Assembly: GCA_005880055.1 (NCBI GenBank)
Contig: VBJS01000036.1
Coordinates: forward strand, 39,452-52,113
Direction of reading: 5' to 3'
DNA length: 12,662 bases
Source of the DNA: Chloroflexota bacterium
Lineage (GTDB): Bacteria; Chloroflexota; Dehalococcoidia; SM23-28-2; RBG-16-64-32
The notes under the pieces are model-generated. The model did not search any database. It had not been told where the DNA came from and saw only the letters and a list, made by a program, of their open reading frames with translations. Numbering within the stretch: position 1 is the stretch's first letter; each line of letters starts with the position of its first letter. Made by a program: the position numbers and the translations under genes. This document shows, in pieces, positions 6,897 through 12,662 of this stretch.

Positions 6897-7117
6897 TCGC
6901 CGCGCATCCCGCGGATGAGCTCGTCGGTAGACTTACCAGCCACCTTGTCCCTGAGATAGCCGTACCATTTCCGAAATGGGTCCTGATCCTCTGTCTTCTG
7001 TAGCGTAATTGCACCGTTCTCTTGCACGAACTCGACCTCATCGCCCGGTGCCACGCCCAACTCGTCGCGGGCCCACTTTGGTACCGTCACCTGTCCCTTG
7101 CTCGTGATCTTGCCCAT
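6893..7117 (-). CDS. AbrB/SpoVT-fold antitoxin, VapB type
   Basis: A 74-residue protein starting MGKITSKGQVTVPK, the hallmark swapped-hairpin DNA-binding fold of AbrB, MazE and many VapB antitoxins, ending near residue 45. The charged C-terminal tail (KWYGYLRDKVAGKSTDELIRGMRG) is the part that in VapB proteins wraps the toxin. ATG 7117 is chosen over an upstream start at 7165 because the domain begins there and GAGGG lies 7 bases before it. Its stop overlaps the toxin's GTG, as is common in such pairs. It likely neutralises the toxin and represses its own promoter together with it. Confidence 0.88.
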   Translation of the reverse strand: MGKITSKGQVTVPKWARDELGVAPGDEVEFVQENGAITLQKTEDQDPFRKWYGYLRDKVAGKSTDELIRGMRGE

Positions 7118-7147
7118 GGTATTACCCTCTGGCGCGATTGTAATACC
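7118..7147 (-). promoter_or_regulatory. Inverted repeat, likely operator of the VapBC pair
   Basis: GGTATTAC (7147-7140) and GTAATACC (7125-7118) are exact reverse complements separated by 14 bases, so the half-site centres are 22 bases apart, about two helical turns. The left half overlaps the -10 box and the right half ends next to the antitoxin ATG, with the ribosome-binding site inside. AbrB-fold antitoxins usually bind such palindromes to repress their own operon. The repeat is directly visible; the binding is inferred. Confidence 0.65.
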
Positions 7148-7165
7148 AAACCACCAGGGATACAA
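7137..7165 (-). promoter_or_regulatory. Probable VapBC promoter
   Basis: TTGTAT (7165-7160), a 17-base spacer and TACAAT (7142-7137) form a plausible sigma-70-type promoter: the -10 box matches 5 of 6 consensus positions, while the -35 box keeps only the TTG. Transcription would begin near 7130, inside the inverted repeat. The -35 box lies 13 bases after the preceding gene's stop. Confidence 0.5.
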
Positions 7166-7177
7166 CCATGTGCTCGA

Positions 7178-7663
7178 CTACCCTTCGTCCCGCCTTCGTT
7201 TCAGAGAACGTATGAATCGAACACTCAGCCAAATCGCGACTGTCGCTGAAACTATGGCGCCGATACTGAAGAGGCCGCTTACCACTCCCGCAGTCAGAGA
7301 CGCGGCCACGTCGCAGGTTATTTGGAGGGATGCTATCGCCACGAGGGTCCAAACATCGCGATTGATCGACACGGCTGTCTGAACGTGCTCCACGCTTGGA
7401 ACCGCCTTCTGCGCGCCACGAGCCAGCCAGAGGCATCCCATGGCACCGACCAAGAAGAAGACGGCGGGGGGTAGCAGGAAAATATCCTCCTCCACTGCCG
7501 CATTGACCCCTACAACCACGGTGAATAACCCGAAGACCGCAGCGGACATTAGCAATGCGTCGCGCCGGCGTCGCACCATGTGCACACGCCCGTTAACGAC
7601 GACTACCCTATAATCACGAAGAACGAAACAATCATCCAGGGGGGCATCGTCGTCTCGACTCAC
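7178..7663 (-). CDS. Small membrane protein of unknown function, four predicted membrane segments
   Basis: I do not recognise this 161-residue protein. The N-terminus (about 1-35) is hydrophilic and basic with VLRDYRVVVVNGRVHMV. Hydrophobic stretches lie at about 36-57, 61-81, 105-126 and 128-150, so four membrane helices are likely, and the end RSLKRRRDE is basic and should face the cytoplasm. The GTG start overlaps the ccsB stop (GTGA), which argues for translational coupling and a shared membrane role, although no cytochrome, haem or thiol motif is visible. The frame remains open further upstream inside ccsB, but that part reads as a shadow of ccsB. Third-position G+C is somewhat lower than in its neighbours. 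A helper in cytochrome c maturation is possible but unproven. Confidence 0.7.
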   Translation of the reverse strand: MSRDDDAPLDDCFVLRDYRVVVVNGRVHMVRRRRDALLMSAAVFGLFTVVVGVNAAVEEDIFLLPPAVFFLVGAMGCLWLARGAQKAVPSVEHVQTAVSINRDVWTLVAIASLQITCDVAASLTAGVVSGLFSIGAIVSATVAIWLSVRFIRSLKRRRDEG

Positions 7664-8580
7664 ACCCCCGCGTAAGAGTGTAGCCCGCTCACCCAGAGGT
7701 TCACCGCGAAGTAGGTGAACATCACGGCCCCGAACCCGCCCACCAGCACCCAGGCGCTGCGACTCCCGCGCCAGTTGCGCAACCCCCGCATGTGGAGATA
7801 TACCCCGTAGATCAACCACGTCACCAGCGCCGACGTCTCCTTCGGGTCCCAGCCCCAATAGCGCCCCCAGGCGTGATTCGCCCAATAAGCGCCGAGCGCG
7901 ATCCCTAGGGCGAGCAGCGGGAACCCTACCATCACCGACCTGTAGGCCAGGTCGTCCAACGTTCTGGCCTTCGGCAGCCGCGCGAAGCGGTTCGTTTTCG
8001 CCTTCGCCAGATACAGCACCGCCGCTGCGAACGAGAGACTAAGCGCCCCGTACGCCAGGACCATCGTCGCCACGTGTATCGCCAGGAGGTCGGAGTTCTG
8101 AAGGGCCGGCACGAGCGGATGGATCTCCGACGGGAAAAACGCTGCTGCGATCACCAGTAGAGCGAACACCACCGGCAGGATCAGCGCGCCCAGTACAGCT
8201 GCCGGCCGCCTGTCCTCGTCCGGCCTGTACAGGCGCTCGAATGCAACGCAGAAGAGCGTCATAGCGCCGCCAAAGGCGACCGTGAATTCGTACATGTTGG
8301 ACCACGGCGCGTGGCCCACTGCCTGCCAACGTGCTGCCGCCCAAAGGACGAACATCGCCGCGGCGGCCCAGGTGGCGGCCCGAGCCAGTTGCCCAGTAGG
8401 CTCGCTCAAAGACGTTGCTTCGGTCTGATCAAAGGTCGCCACCACCGGACCTTCCCCGGCATCCGTCGCCAAGCGTCGGATCACGAGCCGGACACCGAGG
8501 AGTTCGCTCCAGTAGCCTGCGACGCTCAATGCGGTGGCGGCCAGCGCGAGCCAGAACGCCGCCAGGGAAACGTCTTCCAT
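7660..8580 (-). CDS. ccsB: Cytochrome c biogenesis protein CcsB, WWD-domain haem handling (also called CcsA or ResC)
   Basis: In system II cytochrome c maturation, this polytopic membrane protein carries haem out of the cell and presents it to apocytochrome. The 306-residue product has repeated membrane helices and the tryptophan-rich WWD signature WGRYWGWDPKE at 238-248. Histidines at 169, 236 and 301 are placed like the haem ligands of the family. APWSNMYEF at 91-99 is also characteristic. The family name varies: the same protein is called CcsA or ResC elsewhere. The usual partner ResB is not in the window. The ATG overlaps the deacetylase stop by one base and the stop overlaps the next gene's GTG, so three genes are linked head to tail. 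Confidence 0.93.
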   Translation of the reverse strand: MEDVSLAAFWLALAATALSVAGYWSELLGVRLVIRRLATDAGEGPVVATFDQTEATSLSEPTGQLARAATWAAAAMFVLWAAARWQAVGHAPWSNMYEFTVAFGGAMTLFCVAFERLYRPDEDRRPAAVLGALILPVVFALLVIAAAFFPSEIHPLVPALQNSDLLAIHVATMVLAYGALSLSFAAAVLYLAKAKTNRFARLPKARTLDDLAYRSVMVGFPLLALGIALGAYWANHAWGRYWGWDPKETSALVTWLIYGVYLHMRGLRNWRGSRSAWVLVGGFGAVMFTYFAVNLWVSGLHSYAGV

Positions 8581-9290
8581 TAGCCCCAGGTGAGCCGGCG
8601 AAACGACTCTGCCAGCTCGAACTCCTGCTCCTTCGCCGCTTCCTTCATGCGTTCCCGGAGCCGCTTCCTCAGCTCCCGAAGGGGTGCCTGGCGTAGCTGG
8701 CTCGTGTGCTTGCGGAGCGCCGCAATCTTCTTATTGAAGTGCTCCGTCACGTCCACAAAGTAGTCCGGGTCCGAGCTGCCGGCCAGCAGCACTTCCTTCA
8801 CACGGTGTATCTCCAGGCCGTCTCGCAGATGCTCGGGGTAACCCAGGTGATTGCGTGCCAGCGGGAAAATCGCGTCTAGCGCTGCCTGTCCGGTCAGCCG
8901 GTGATCGCGGTGTGTGAAGCTGCTGCGAAACGGGTCCCAGGTGATCACCGTATCCGGCCTTAAACGTCGGATCTCGTACACGATCCGTCCTCGCGCTTCC
9001 GCCGTGTCTTCGAAGAACCCGTCCGGATAGCGCAGGAATACCACTTCCTTCACCCCGAGTACCTTCGCCGCCGCGCGTTGCTCCTTCTCGCGAATCGGCG
9101 CTAGCGCCTCGCGCGTCATCGATTCGTCGTGCGTCCCCATATCGCCGCTGGTCGTCAGGAGGTAGTTCACCTCCCAGCCCTCGGAACAGAGTTTGGCCAC
9201 CGTAGCCGCGCAGAGGAACTCCGCATCATCGGGGTGCGCAACGATCACCAGCGCCCGCTTCTGCTCTTCATTCTTTGCCTTCTTCGCCAC
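8580..9290 (-). CDS. PIG-L/LmbE family zinc deacetylase
   Basis: A 236-residue enzyme of the family that removes N-acetyl groups from GlcNAc conjugates, such as MshB (mycothiol) and BshB (bacillithiol). Zinc and catalytic residues are visible: AHPDDAEF at 18-25 (His19, Asp21, Asp22) and THRDH at 126-130 (His127, Asp129, His130). REKEQRAAAKVLGV and YFVDVTEHFNKKIAAL are also typical. The GTG at 9290 puts the HPDD motif about 18 residues in, as usual. The frame is open to a GTG at 9413, which would overlap the glycosyltransferase and add an unlike 41 residues. No good ribosome-binding site precedes 9290. The TAA overlaps the ccsB ATG by one base. The substrate is inferred only from the neighbouring glycosyltransferase. 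Confidence 0.87.
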   Translation of the reverse strand: MAKKAKNEEQKRALVIVAHPDDAEFLCAATVAKLCSEGWEVNYLLTTSGDMGTHDESMTREALAPIREKEQRAAAKVLGVKEVVFLRYPDGFFEDTAEARGRIVYEIRRLRPDTVITWDPFRSSFTHRDHRLTGQAALDAIFPLARNHLGYPEHLRDGLEIHRVKEVLLAGSSDPDYFVDVTEHFNKKIAALRKHTSQLRQAPLRELRKRLRERMKEAAKEQEFELAESFRRLTWG

Positions 9291-9376
9291 GAGTAGCAGT
9301 CTACGAAACCGACGCGGTTGTGTCTCTGCCCGGTTCGTCGAGAAGTAGGTCCAGCTGGGCGCCTGCTTTGCGAAGG

Positions 9377-10606
9377 CTAGGCTACATGCGCGCCTACCGC
9401 CACACCCCTCCACTGGGATACCAGCTCGTGATACACATCCTCAACCCGCGTTGCAACTTCCGGCCACCGGAACCGCCCGGCGGCGGCCCGGCCTTCGCGG
9501 CCCAGGCTCCGGCGCAGCTGCTCATTGCGCAGGAGCAGGTCCAGACGCTCGGCGAAACGCTCTGGGCAGCGCCAAGGCACGAGGTAGCCCGTGCGCCCGT
9601 CCTGCACCGTCTCCTTGAGCCCCCCCACGCGGGACGCTACCACTGGAACGCCGCACGCCATCGCCTCCAGCGCCACCAGCCCAAAACTCTCGTAATACGA
9701 CGGCACGACGCAAACATCCGCAGCATTGTAGTAAAGCGGAAGGTCCGAGTGCGGAACAGCATTCAGGAAGCTCAGGCGCCCTGCGACTCCCAGCTCTTCC
9801 GCTAACACCAGCAGCTCTGCTTTGCGATCGGAATCGTTCGCATCACCACCGATAACTAGCAGCCTGGCCGGCGTTTCCAGCTGCGCGGTTGCCCGAATGA
9901 GTACGTCGATTCCCTTCAACGGCTCAATCCGGCCGACGAAGAGGATGATCGGGAGGTCTTCGGGGAGCCCCAGCCGGCAGCGAACACGGTGTCGCTTCAT
10001 CGGCCGGAAGCGAAGCGTATCGACGCCGCAGGGCACGATCGTCACTCGGTGGGCCGGCGCGCCATAGACGTCCATCAGCATGGATTTTTCACCCTCGCTC
10101 GCGCAGATTATGTGATCGGAGTGCTGCGCCACATCTTGCTCACCCTTAATCCGGTAGAGCGGCTCGCGCTCCGAAGAGTTATGCCGGTTCTTCGCCTCGG
10201 CCAGGGTATGGAACATGATGACGTGAGGGACATCCCAGACGTTCTTCAACGCCCTTCCGGCTACCCCGGAAAGCCAGTAGTGGCTGTGCACAAGGTCATA
10301 CTCTCGCCCGTGCCTGGCCTGGAACTCCAGGATGCCCTCCGCAAATCCAGGCAATTGCGAGGCGAGCGATGCCTTTTGCGCGTCCGGCCGTCCTGCGGCA
10401 ATCTGTATCACCCGCGTACGGTCGTCGATGACGGTGATCTCGGGGCTGCGAGGATTGGTCCTGCGGGTGAAGATGTCAATGGTGTGCGCGCGGCGGCCCA
10501 TCTGACGGCTCAGTTCCCGGATGTAGACGTTCATTCCACCGGTATCGCGCGTGCCCGGCTGCCCCAGCGGAGATGTATGTACCGAAATGACTGCGATGTT
10601 ACACAT
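9377..10606 (-). CDS. Family 4 glycosyltransferase, MshA-like
   Basis: A 409-residue GT-B retaining glycosyltransferase. The N-terminal domain opens VISVHTSPLGQPGTRDTGGMN (residues 6-26), and LVHSHYWLSG is at 105-114; both closely resemble MshA, which transfers GlcNAc to inositol phosphate in mycothiol synthesis. As I recall the Corynebacterium MshA structure, the inositol phosphate is held by Asn25, Lys78, Tyr110, Thr134 and Arg154; here Asn26, Lys78, Tyr110, Thr134 and Arg152 are present. The donor domain has FVGRIEPLKG (223-232) and the E-x7-E pair Glu306/Glu314. Sucrose-phosphate synthase-like enzymes are related, so the acceptor is uncertain. It lies 73 bases after the acetyltransferase and 86 bases before the deacetylase. 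Confidence 0.88.
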   Translation of the reverse strand: MCNIAVISVHTSPLGQPGTRDTGGMNVYIRELSRQMGRRAHTIDIFTRRTNPRSPEITVIDDRTRVIQIAAGRPDAQKASLASQLPGFAEGILEFQARHGREYDLVHSHYWLSGVAGRALKNVWDVPHVIMFHTLAEAKNRHNSSEREPLYRIKGEQDVAQHSDHIICASEGEKSMLMDVYGAPAHRVTIVPCGVDTLRFRPMKRHRVRCRLGLPEDLPIILFVGRIEPLKGIDVLIRATAQLETPARLLVIGGDANDSDRKAELLVLAEELGVAGRLSFLNAVPHSDLPLYYNAADVCVVPSYYESFGLVALEAMACGVPVVASRVGGLKETVQDGRTGYLVPWRCPERFAERLDLLLRNEQLRRSLGREGRAAAGRFRWPEVATRVEDVYHELVSQWRGVAVGAHVA

Positions 10607-10635
10607 AGGCTCGCTTCTAGGTGCCCAGAAGTGCT

Positions 10636-10657
10636 AGGCTGACCGCCCCGTCAGCCT
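10636..10657. other. Perfect 8-base-pair inverted repeat between two genes
   Basis: AGGCTGAC (10636-10643) and GTCAGCCT (10650-10657) are exact reverse complements around a six-base loop, 22 bases past the acetyltransferase stop and 29 bases before the glycosyltransferase start. No T-run follows on the minus strand, so it is a poor intrinsic terminator. A TATTAT -10-like box (10669-10664, minus) precedes it without a -35 box. It may be an operator or an RNA hairpin. Confidence 0.4.
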
Positions 10658-10679
10658 GCCACGATAATACTACGTCCTC

Positions 10680-11663
10680 TCATGTTCGGCGGATCAGGCA
10701 GCGACGGACCGCGAGGTCCTGCGCCCCCAGTTCATACTTATAGCGTTCGGCGCCCCTCAGGAAGTCAAACCGTTTGGAGCCGAGGTCGATGGCTTGCTTC
10801 AGCGCCAGCGCCTTGGAGAGCAGACCAACAGACAGCCCCGCGAACAAGGGGTCGTAGCCGCTGTTGTAGAGCAGCAACTCGTCGCCGGCGCGGAAGCAGA
10901 GCACACTCGCAACTCGCCTGCCGCCCAATCGAAGGAAGATCATCTCCGCAAAACGCTCGGCCGCGAGCGCCGCTACGATGCGCCGGAAGAAGCGTTCCAT
11001 TGTCTCCGTCATAAACTCCGCTTTCTCCGTCCTCGAAAGCTTGTGCATGCGAACGAAATCATCGAGTGCATCGTCGATTTGCGCAGGCGCTTCCAGCACC
11101 TCCAGTTCGACCTCTCCTCCCTGGGACAATTTCCGAAGCTTCCGCCGCAGTTCGTGCCGGTTCTTCTTGGCCAGCGTCTCCAGGTACTCTTCCCAGCTGC
11201 CGGGGAGGGATATCTGAGGACAGACGTCCTCCGGCTCGCTTTGCACGCTCCATCCCAGCTCGGCACAAACAGCAGGCAGCGCTGCGAATGTGGGTGAGTC
11301 GTCTCTCAAGCCCCATAGCTCGATCGCCTCCCATGGCTCCTCGCTGAGGGCACGGAACAGGGCAGTAAGCACTGCGTCAACGGGCACCCCGTCGCGAGAG
11401 ATCAGGTCCATGTAGTCACAGACCTGCGTGTCTCCAGCGAACGTCAGCCTTCCGCCGTCCCGCATTAAGGGCAAGATACCGGCTAGGCGCTCATCCTGGC
11501 GGACGGACAGGAGAAGCAGCTCGCGCGCGGCGCCGAACTCATTCCACCAGAGGCGAAGCCAAGCCGGCGAAAGGAACGGATATGCCGGCCGGCGCCCCGC
11601 CAGACACTCGCGCCATTCCTGCTCGAGCTGACCGAACTCCTCGCGCTGTACGCGATAACCCAT
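10680..11663 (-). CDS. GNAT-type acetyltransferase, CelD/BioF2-like (Acetyltransf_6)
   Basis: A 327-residue protein of the two-lobed GNAT group that includes CelD-like proteins and is distantly related to the FemAB fold. The helix NRHELRRKLRKL (168-179) and the C-terminal FDFLRGAERYKYELG (299-313) are hallmarks of the group, as is LLLYNSGYDPLFAGLSVG (263-280). Members acylate sugars or other small molecules during polysaccharide and conjugate synthesis, but substrates are rarely known. AGGAG precedes the ATG by 11 bases, and the gene begins 34 bases after folE. Its position just before a glycosyltransferase and a deacetylase suggests that it modifies the same sugar product; this is inference. 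Confidence 0.83.
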   Translation of the reverse strand: MGYRVQREEFGQLEQEWRECLAGRRPAYPFLSPAWLRLWWNEFGAARELLLLSVRQDERLAGILPLMRDGGRLTFAGDTQVCDYMDLISRDGVPVDAVLTALFRALSEEPWEAIELWGLRDDSPTFAALPAVCAELGWSVQSEPEDVCPQISLPGSWEEYLETLAKKNRHELRRKLRKLSQGGEVELEVLEAPAQIDDALDDFVRMHKLSRTEKAEFMTETMERFFRRIVAALAAERFAEMIFLRLGGRRVASVLCFRAGDELLLYNSGYDPLFAGLSVGLLSKALALKQAIDLGSKRFDFLRGAERYKYELGAQDLAVRRCLIRRT

Positions 11664-11697
11664 CAGCGCCGCGACTCCTGTTCCGTCTTGCCGCGCC

Positions 11698-12279
11698 TCA
11701 CCGGCCGTGCACCAACGCCAGGAACTCGCTGCGCGTCACCCCGCGGCGGCGGAAACCGCCGCGGATGGCAGAAGTGATCATCACGGCTCCGGACTTCTGC
11801 ACGCCGCGCATCGTCATGCACAGGTGCTCCGCCTCAATCACCACCGCCACGCCGTCCGGCCCGATGCCGTCCATCAGCGCGTCGGCGATCTGCCCGGTCA
11901 AACGCTCCTGCATCTGCGGGCGCCGGGCCAAGATATCGATGGCTCGAGCGATCTTGCTCACGCCAACAATCCGGCCCTCCGGCACATAACCGACGTGCGC
12001 GCGCCCGTGAAAGGGCAAAAGGTGGTGCTCGCAAAGCGAATAGAACGGGATGTCCTTCAGGATCACCATCTCTTTGTGCGATTCCTCGAACGCGCGCGAA
12101 AGCACCGCGCGTGGGTCCTCGTGCAGGCCGGAGAAGAGCTGCGCGTACATCTGCGCGATGCGGCGCGGCGTCTCCGCCAACCCTTCGCGGTCCGGGTCCT
12201 CGCCGATCGCCTCTATGATCTCGATCACGGCGCGCGCGATGCGCGCCTGGTCAATGCCTGCAATGGCCGTCTGCGTCAT
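11698..12279 (-). CDS. folE: GTP cyclohydrolase I, FolE type
   Basis: This enzyme converts GTP to 7,8-dihydroneopterin triphosphate, the first step of tetrahydrofolate and some other pterin or deazapurine pathways. GEDPDREGLAETPRR lies near residues 26-40. The zinc-binding parts are LCEHH and HLCMTMRGVQKSG, which supply the two Cys and the His ligands of the type IA enzyme. HVGYVPEGRIVGVSKIAR is a family signature. The end TRSEFLALVHG is ordinary. The start is uncertain: ATG 12279 gives a normal-length N-terminus with GGAGGAG about 12 bases upstream; ATG 12360 would add 27 unlike residues and lacks a ribosome-binding site. The gene probably heads the minus-strand group that continues with the acetyltransferase 34 bases on. 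Confidence 0.95.
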   Translation of the reverse strand: MTQTAIAGIDQARIARAVIEIIEAIGEDPDREGLAETPRRIAQMYAQLFSGLHEDPRAVLSRAFEESHKEMVILKDIPFYSLCEHHLLPFHGRAHVGYVPEGRIVGVSKIARAIDILARRPQMQERLTGQIADALMDGIGPDGVAVVIEAEHLCMTMRGVQKSGAVMITSAIRGGFRRRGVTRSEFLALVHGR

Positions 12280-12468
12280 GCGGTGGGGCGTCTCCTCCAA
12301 AACGGGCGTGCGGTTAATGATATCGTCTCCTCTCTTACCGGTCGAGCGCCGAGTGTACATAGGTCTTGGTCACCGTACAGCGCTGCTTGCCGCGCCCTCA
12401 CCCTCCCCTTACCGAGCATGTGCGCGCTGAATCAAAAGCACGTTCGCCCACGGCAACGCCGTGAAGCG

Positions 12469-12497
12469 TTGACAGAACGACCGCAATCGGACAATCT
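12469..12497 (+). promoter_or_regulatory. Weak candidate promoter for the plus-strand edge gene
   Basis: TTGACA (12469-12474), 17 bases, then CAATCT, a poor -10 box. Transcription would start about 8 bases before ATG 12512, almost leaderless. The perfect -35 is the only strong point. The region between folE and 12512 (about 150 bases) otherwise shows nothing clear. Confidence 0.25.
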
Positions 12498-12511
12498 GCA
12501 CTCAGACCCAG

Positions 12512-12662
12512 ATGGCATCCAAGCGCGCGCCCGCCCGCCTCTATGACGATGCCGGCGTCGCGGCAATCGGCGATAGGACCGGCTTCCGCGCCCTCCTCGA
12601 AGACCTGCGAAAGACCTTCGCCTTCCGGCCGCACGTCGGCCGTCCGCTGCTTGAGTTCGGCC
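12512..12662 (+). CDS. Possible unknown protein, N-terminal part only
   Basis: An open frame from ATG 12512 runs off the right edge after 50 codons. It begins MASKRAPARLYDDAGVA and includes RALLEDLRKTFAFRPHVG, with a balanced composition and about 80% G+C at third positions, so it looks like a real soluble protein. No family is recognised. No Shine-Dalgarno sequence is visible. A competing minus-strand frame is open from the edge to 12398, but its last 40 codons lose the G+C bias, so I prefer the plus strand. If correct, this gene is divergent from folE and marks the end of the minus-strand block. Confidence 0.4.
   Translation, partial: MASKRAPARLYDDAGVAAIGDRTGFRALLEDLRKTFAFRPHVGRPLLEFG

Noticed and set aside
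7664..7885. N-terminal extension of the small membrane protein
   Set aside because: It lies within ccsB in another frame and is Gly/Arg-rich; GTG 7663 forms the normal overlapping start.
9291..9413. Upstream GTG start for the deacetylase
   Set aside because: It would overlap the glycosyltransferase end and add 41 residues unlike the family before the HPDD region.
10636..10657. Intrinsic terminator after the acetyltransferase
   Set aside because: The stem is not followed by a T-run on the minus strand.
11707..12546. 279-codon plus-strand open frame
   Set aside because: It is antisense to folE; the folE frame has clear catalytic motifs and the plus frame resembles no family.
12398..12634. 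Minus-strand open frame upstream of folE, open to the window edge
   Set aside because: Third-position G+C falls in its last 40 codons, no family is recognised, and the plus frame from 12512 looks more protein-like. It remains possible.

Overview
This is a bacterial chromosome segment of about 60% G+C in which almost every gene lies on the minus strand, so it reads from right to left. It holds two blocks. The left half (about 1-6382) is the str operon joined directly to the start of the S10 operon: rpsL, rpsG, fusA, rpsJ, rplC, rplD, rplW, rplB and the first 24 codons of rpsS. The right half (about 6405-12360) is an accessory and metabolic block: folE, a CelD/BioF2-type acetyltransferase, an MshA-like family 4 glycosyltransferase, an LmbE/PIG-L deacetylase, a ccsB-type haem handling protein, a small unknown membrane protein, and a VapBC-type toxin-antitoxin pair. 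A probable plus-strand gene begins at the right edge.

The ribosomal genes are packed with 1-4 base gaps or ATGA overlaps. A good sigma-70-like promoter (TTGACA, 17 bases, TATTCT) lies just after the toxin gene and drives the str-S10 genes through a leader of roughly 160 bases. Three things stand out. The tuf gene normally found between fusA and rpsJ is missing. Two neighbouring essential genes, rplD and rplW, are each broken by a +1 frame change. S12 carries a Bacillus-like 14-residue insertion and an Arg at the streptomycin position Lys88.

In the right block, the glycosyltransferase and deacetylase resemble the first steps of mycothiol or bacillithiol synthesis, with an acetyltransferase alongside, but no cysteine ligase is in the window. 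A low-molecular-weight thiol or a related sugar conjugate is a hypothesis, not a demonstrated pathway. The deacetylase, ccsB and small membrane-protein genes overlap end to end and are probably translated together. The VapBC pair has its own promoter with a perfect inverted repeat from the -10 region to the start codon, and its toxin carries a four-cysteine insertion that looks like a zinc ribbon.

The taxon cannot be fixed from this window. Gene content and the S12 insertion argue against Proteobacteria and would suit an Armatimonadota- or Chloroflexota-like lineage, but this is a weak guess. No rRNA, tRNA, CRISPR array, insertion sequence or prophage gene was seen. No gap between genes exceeds 300 bases.
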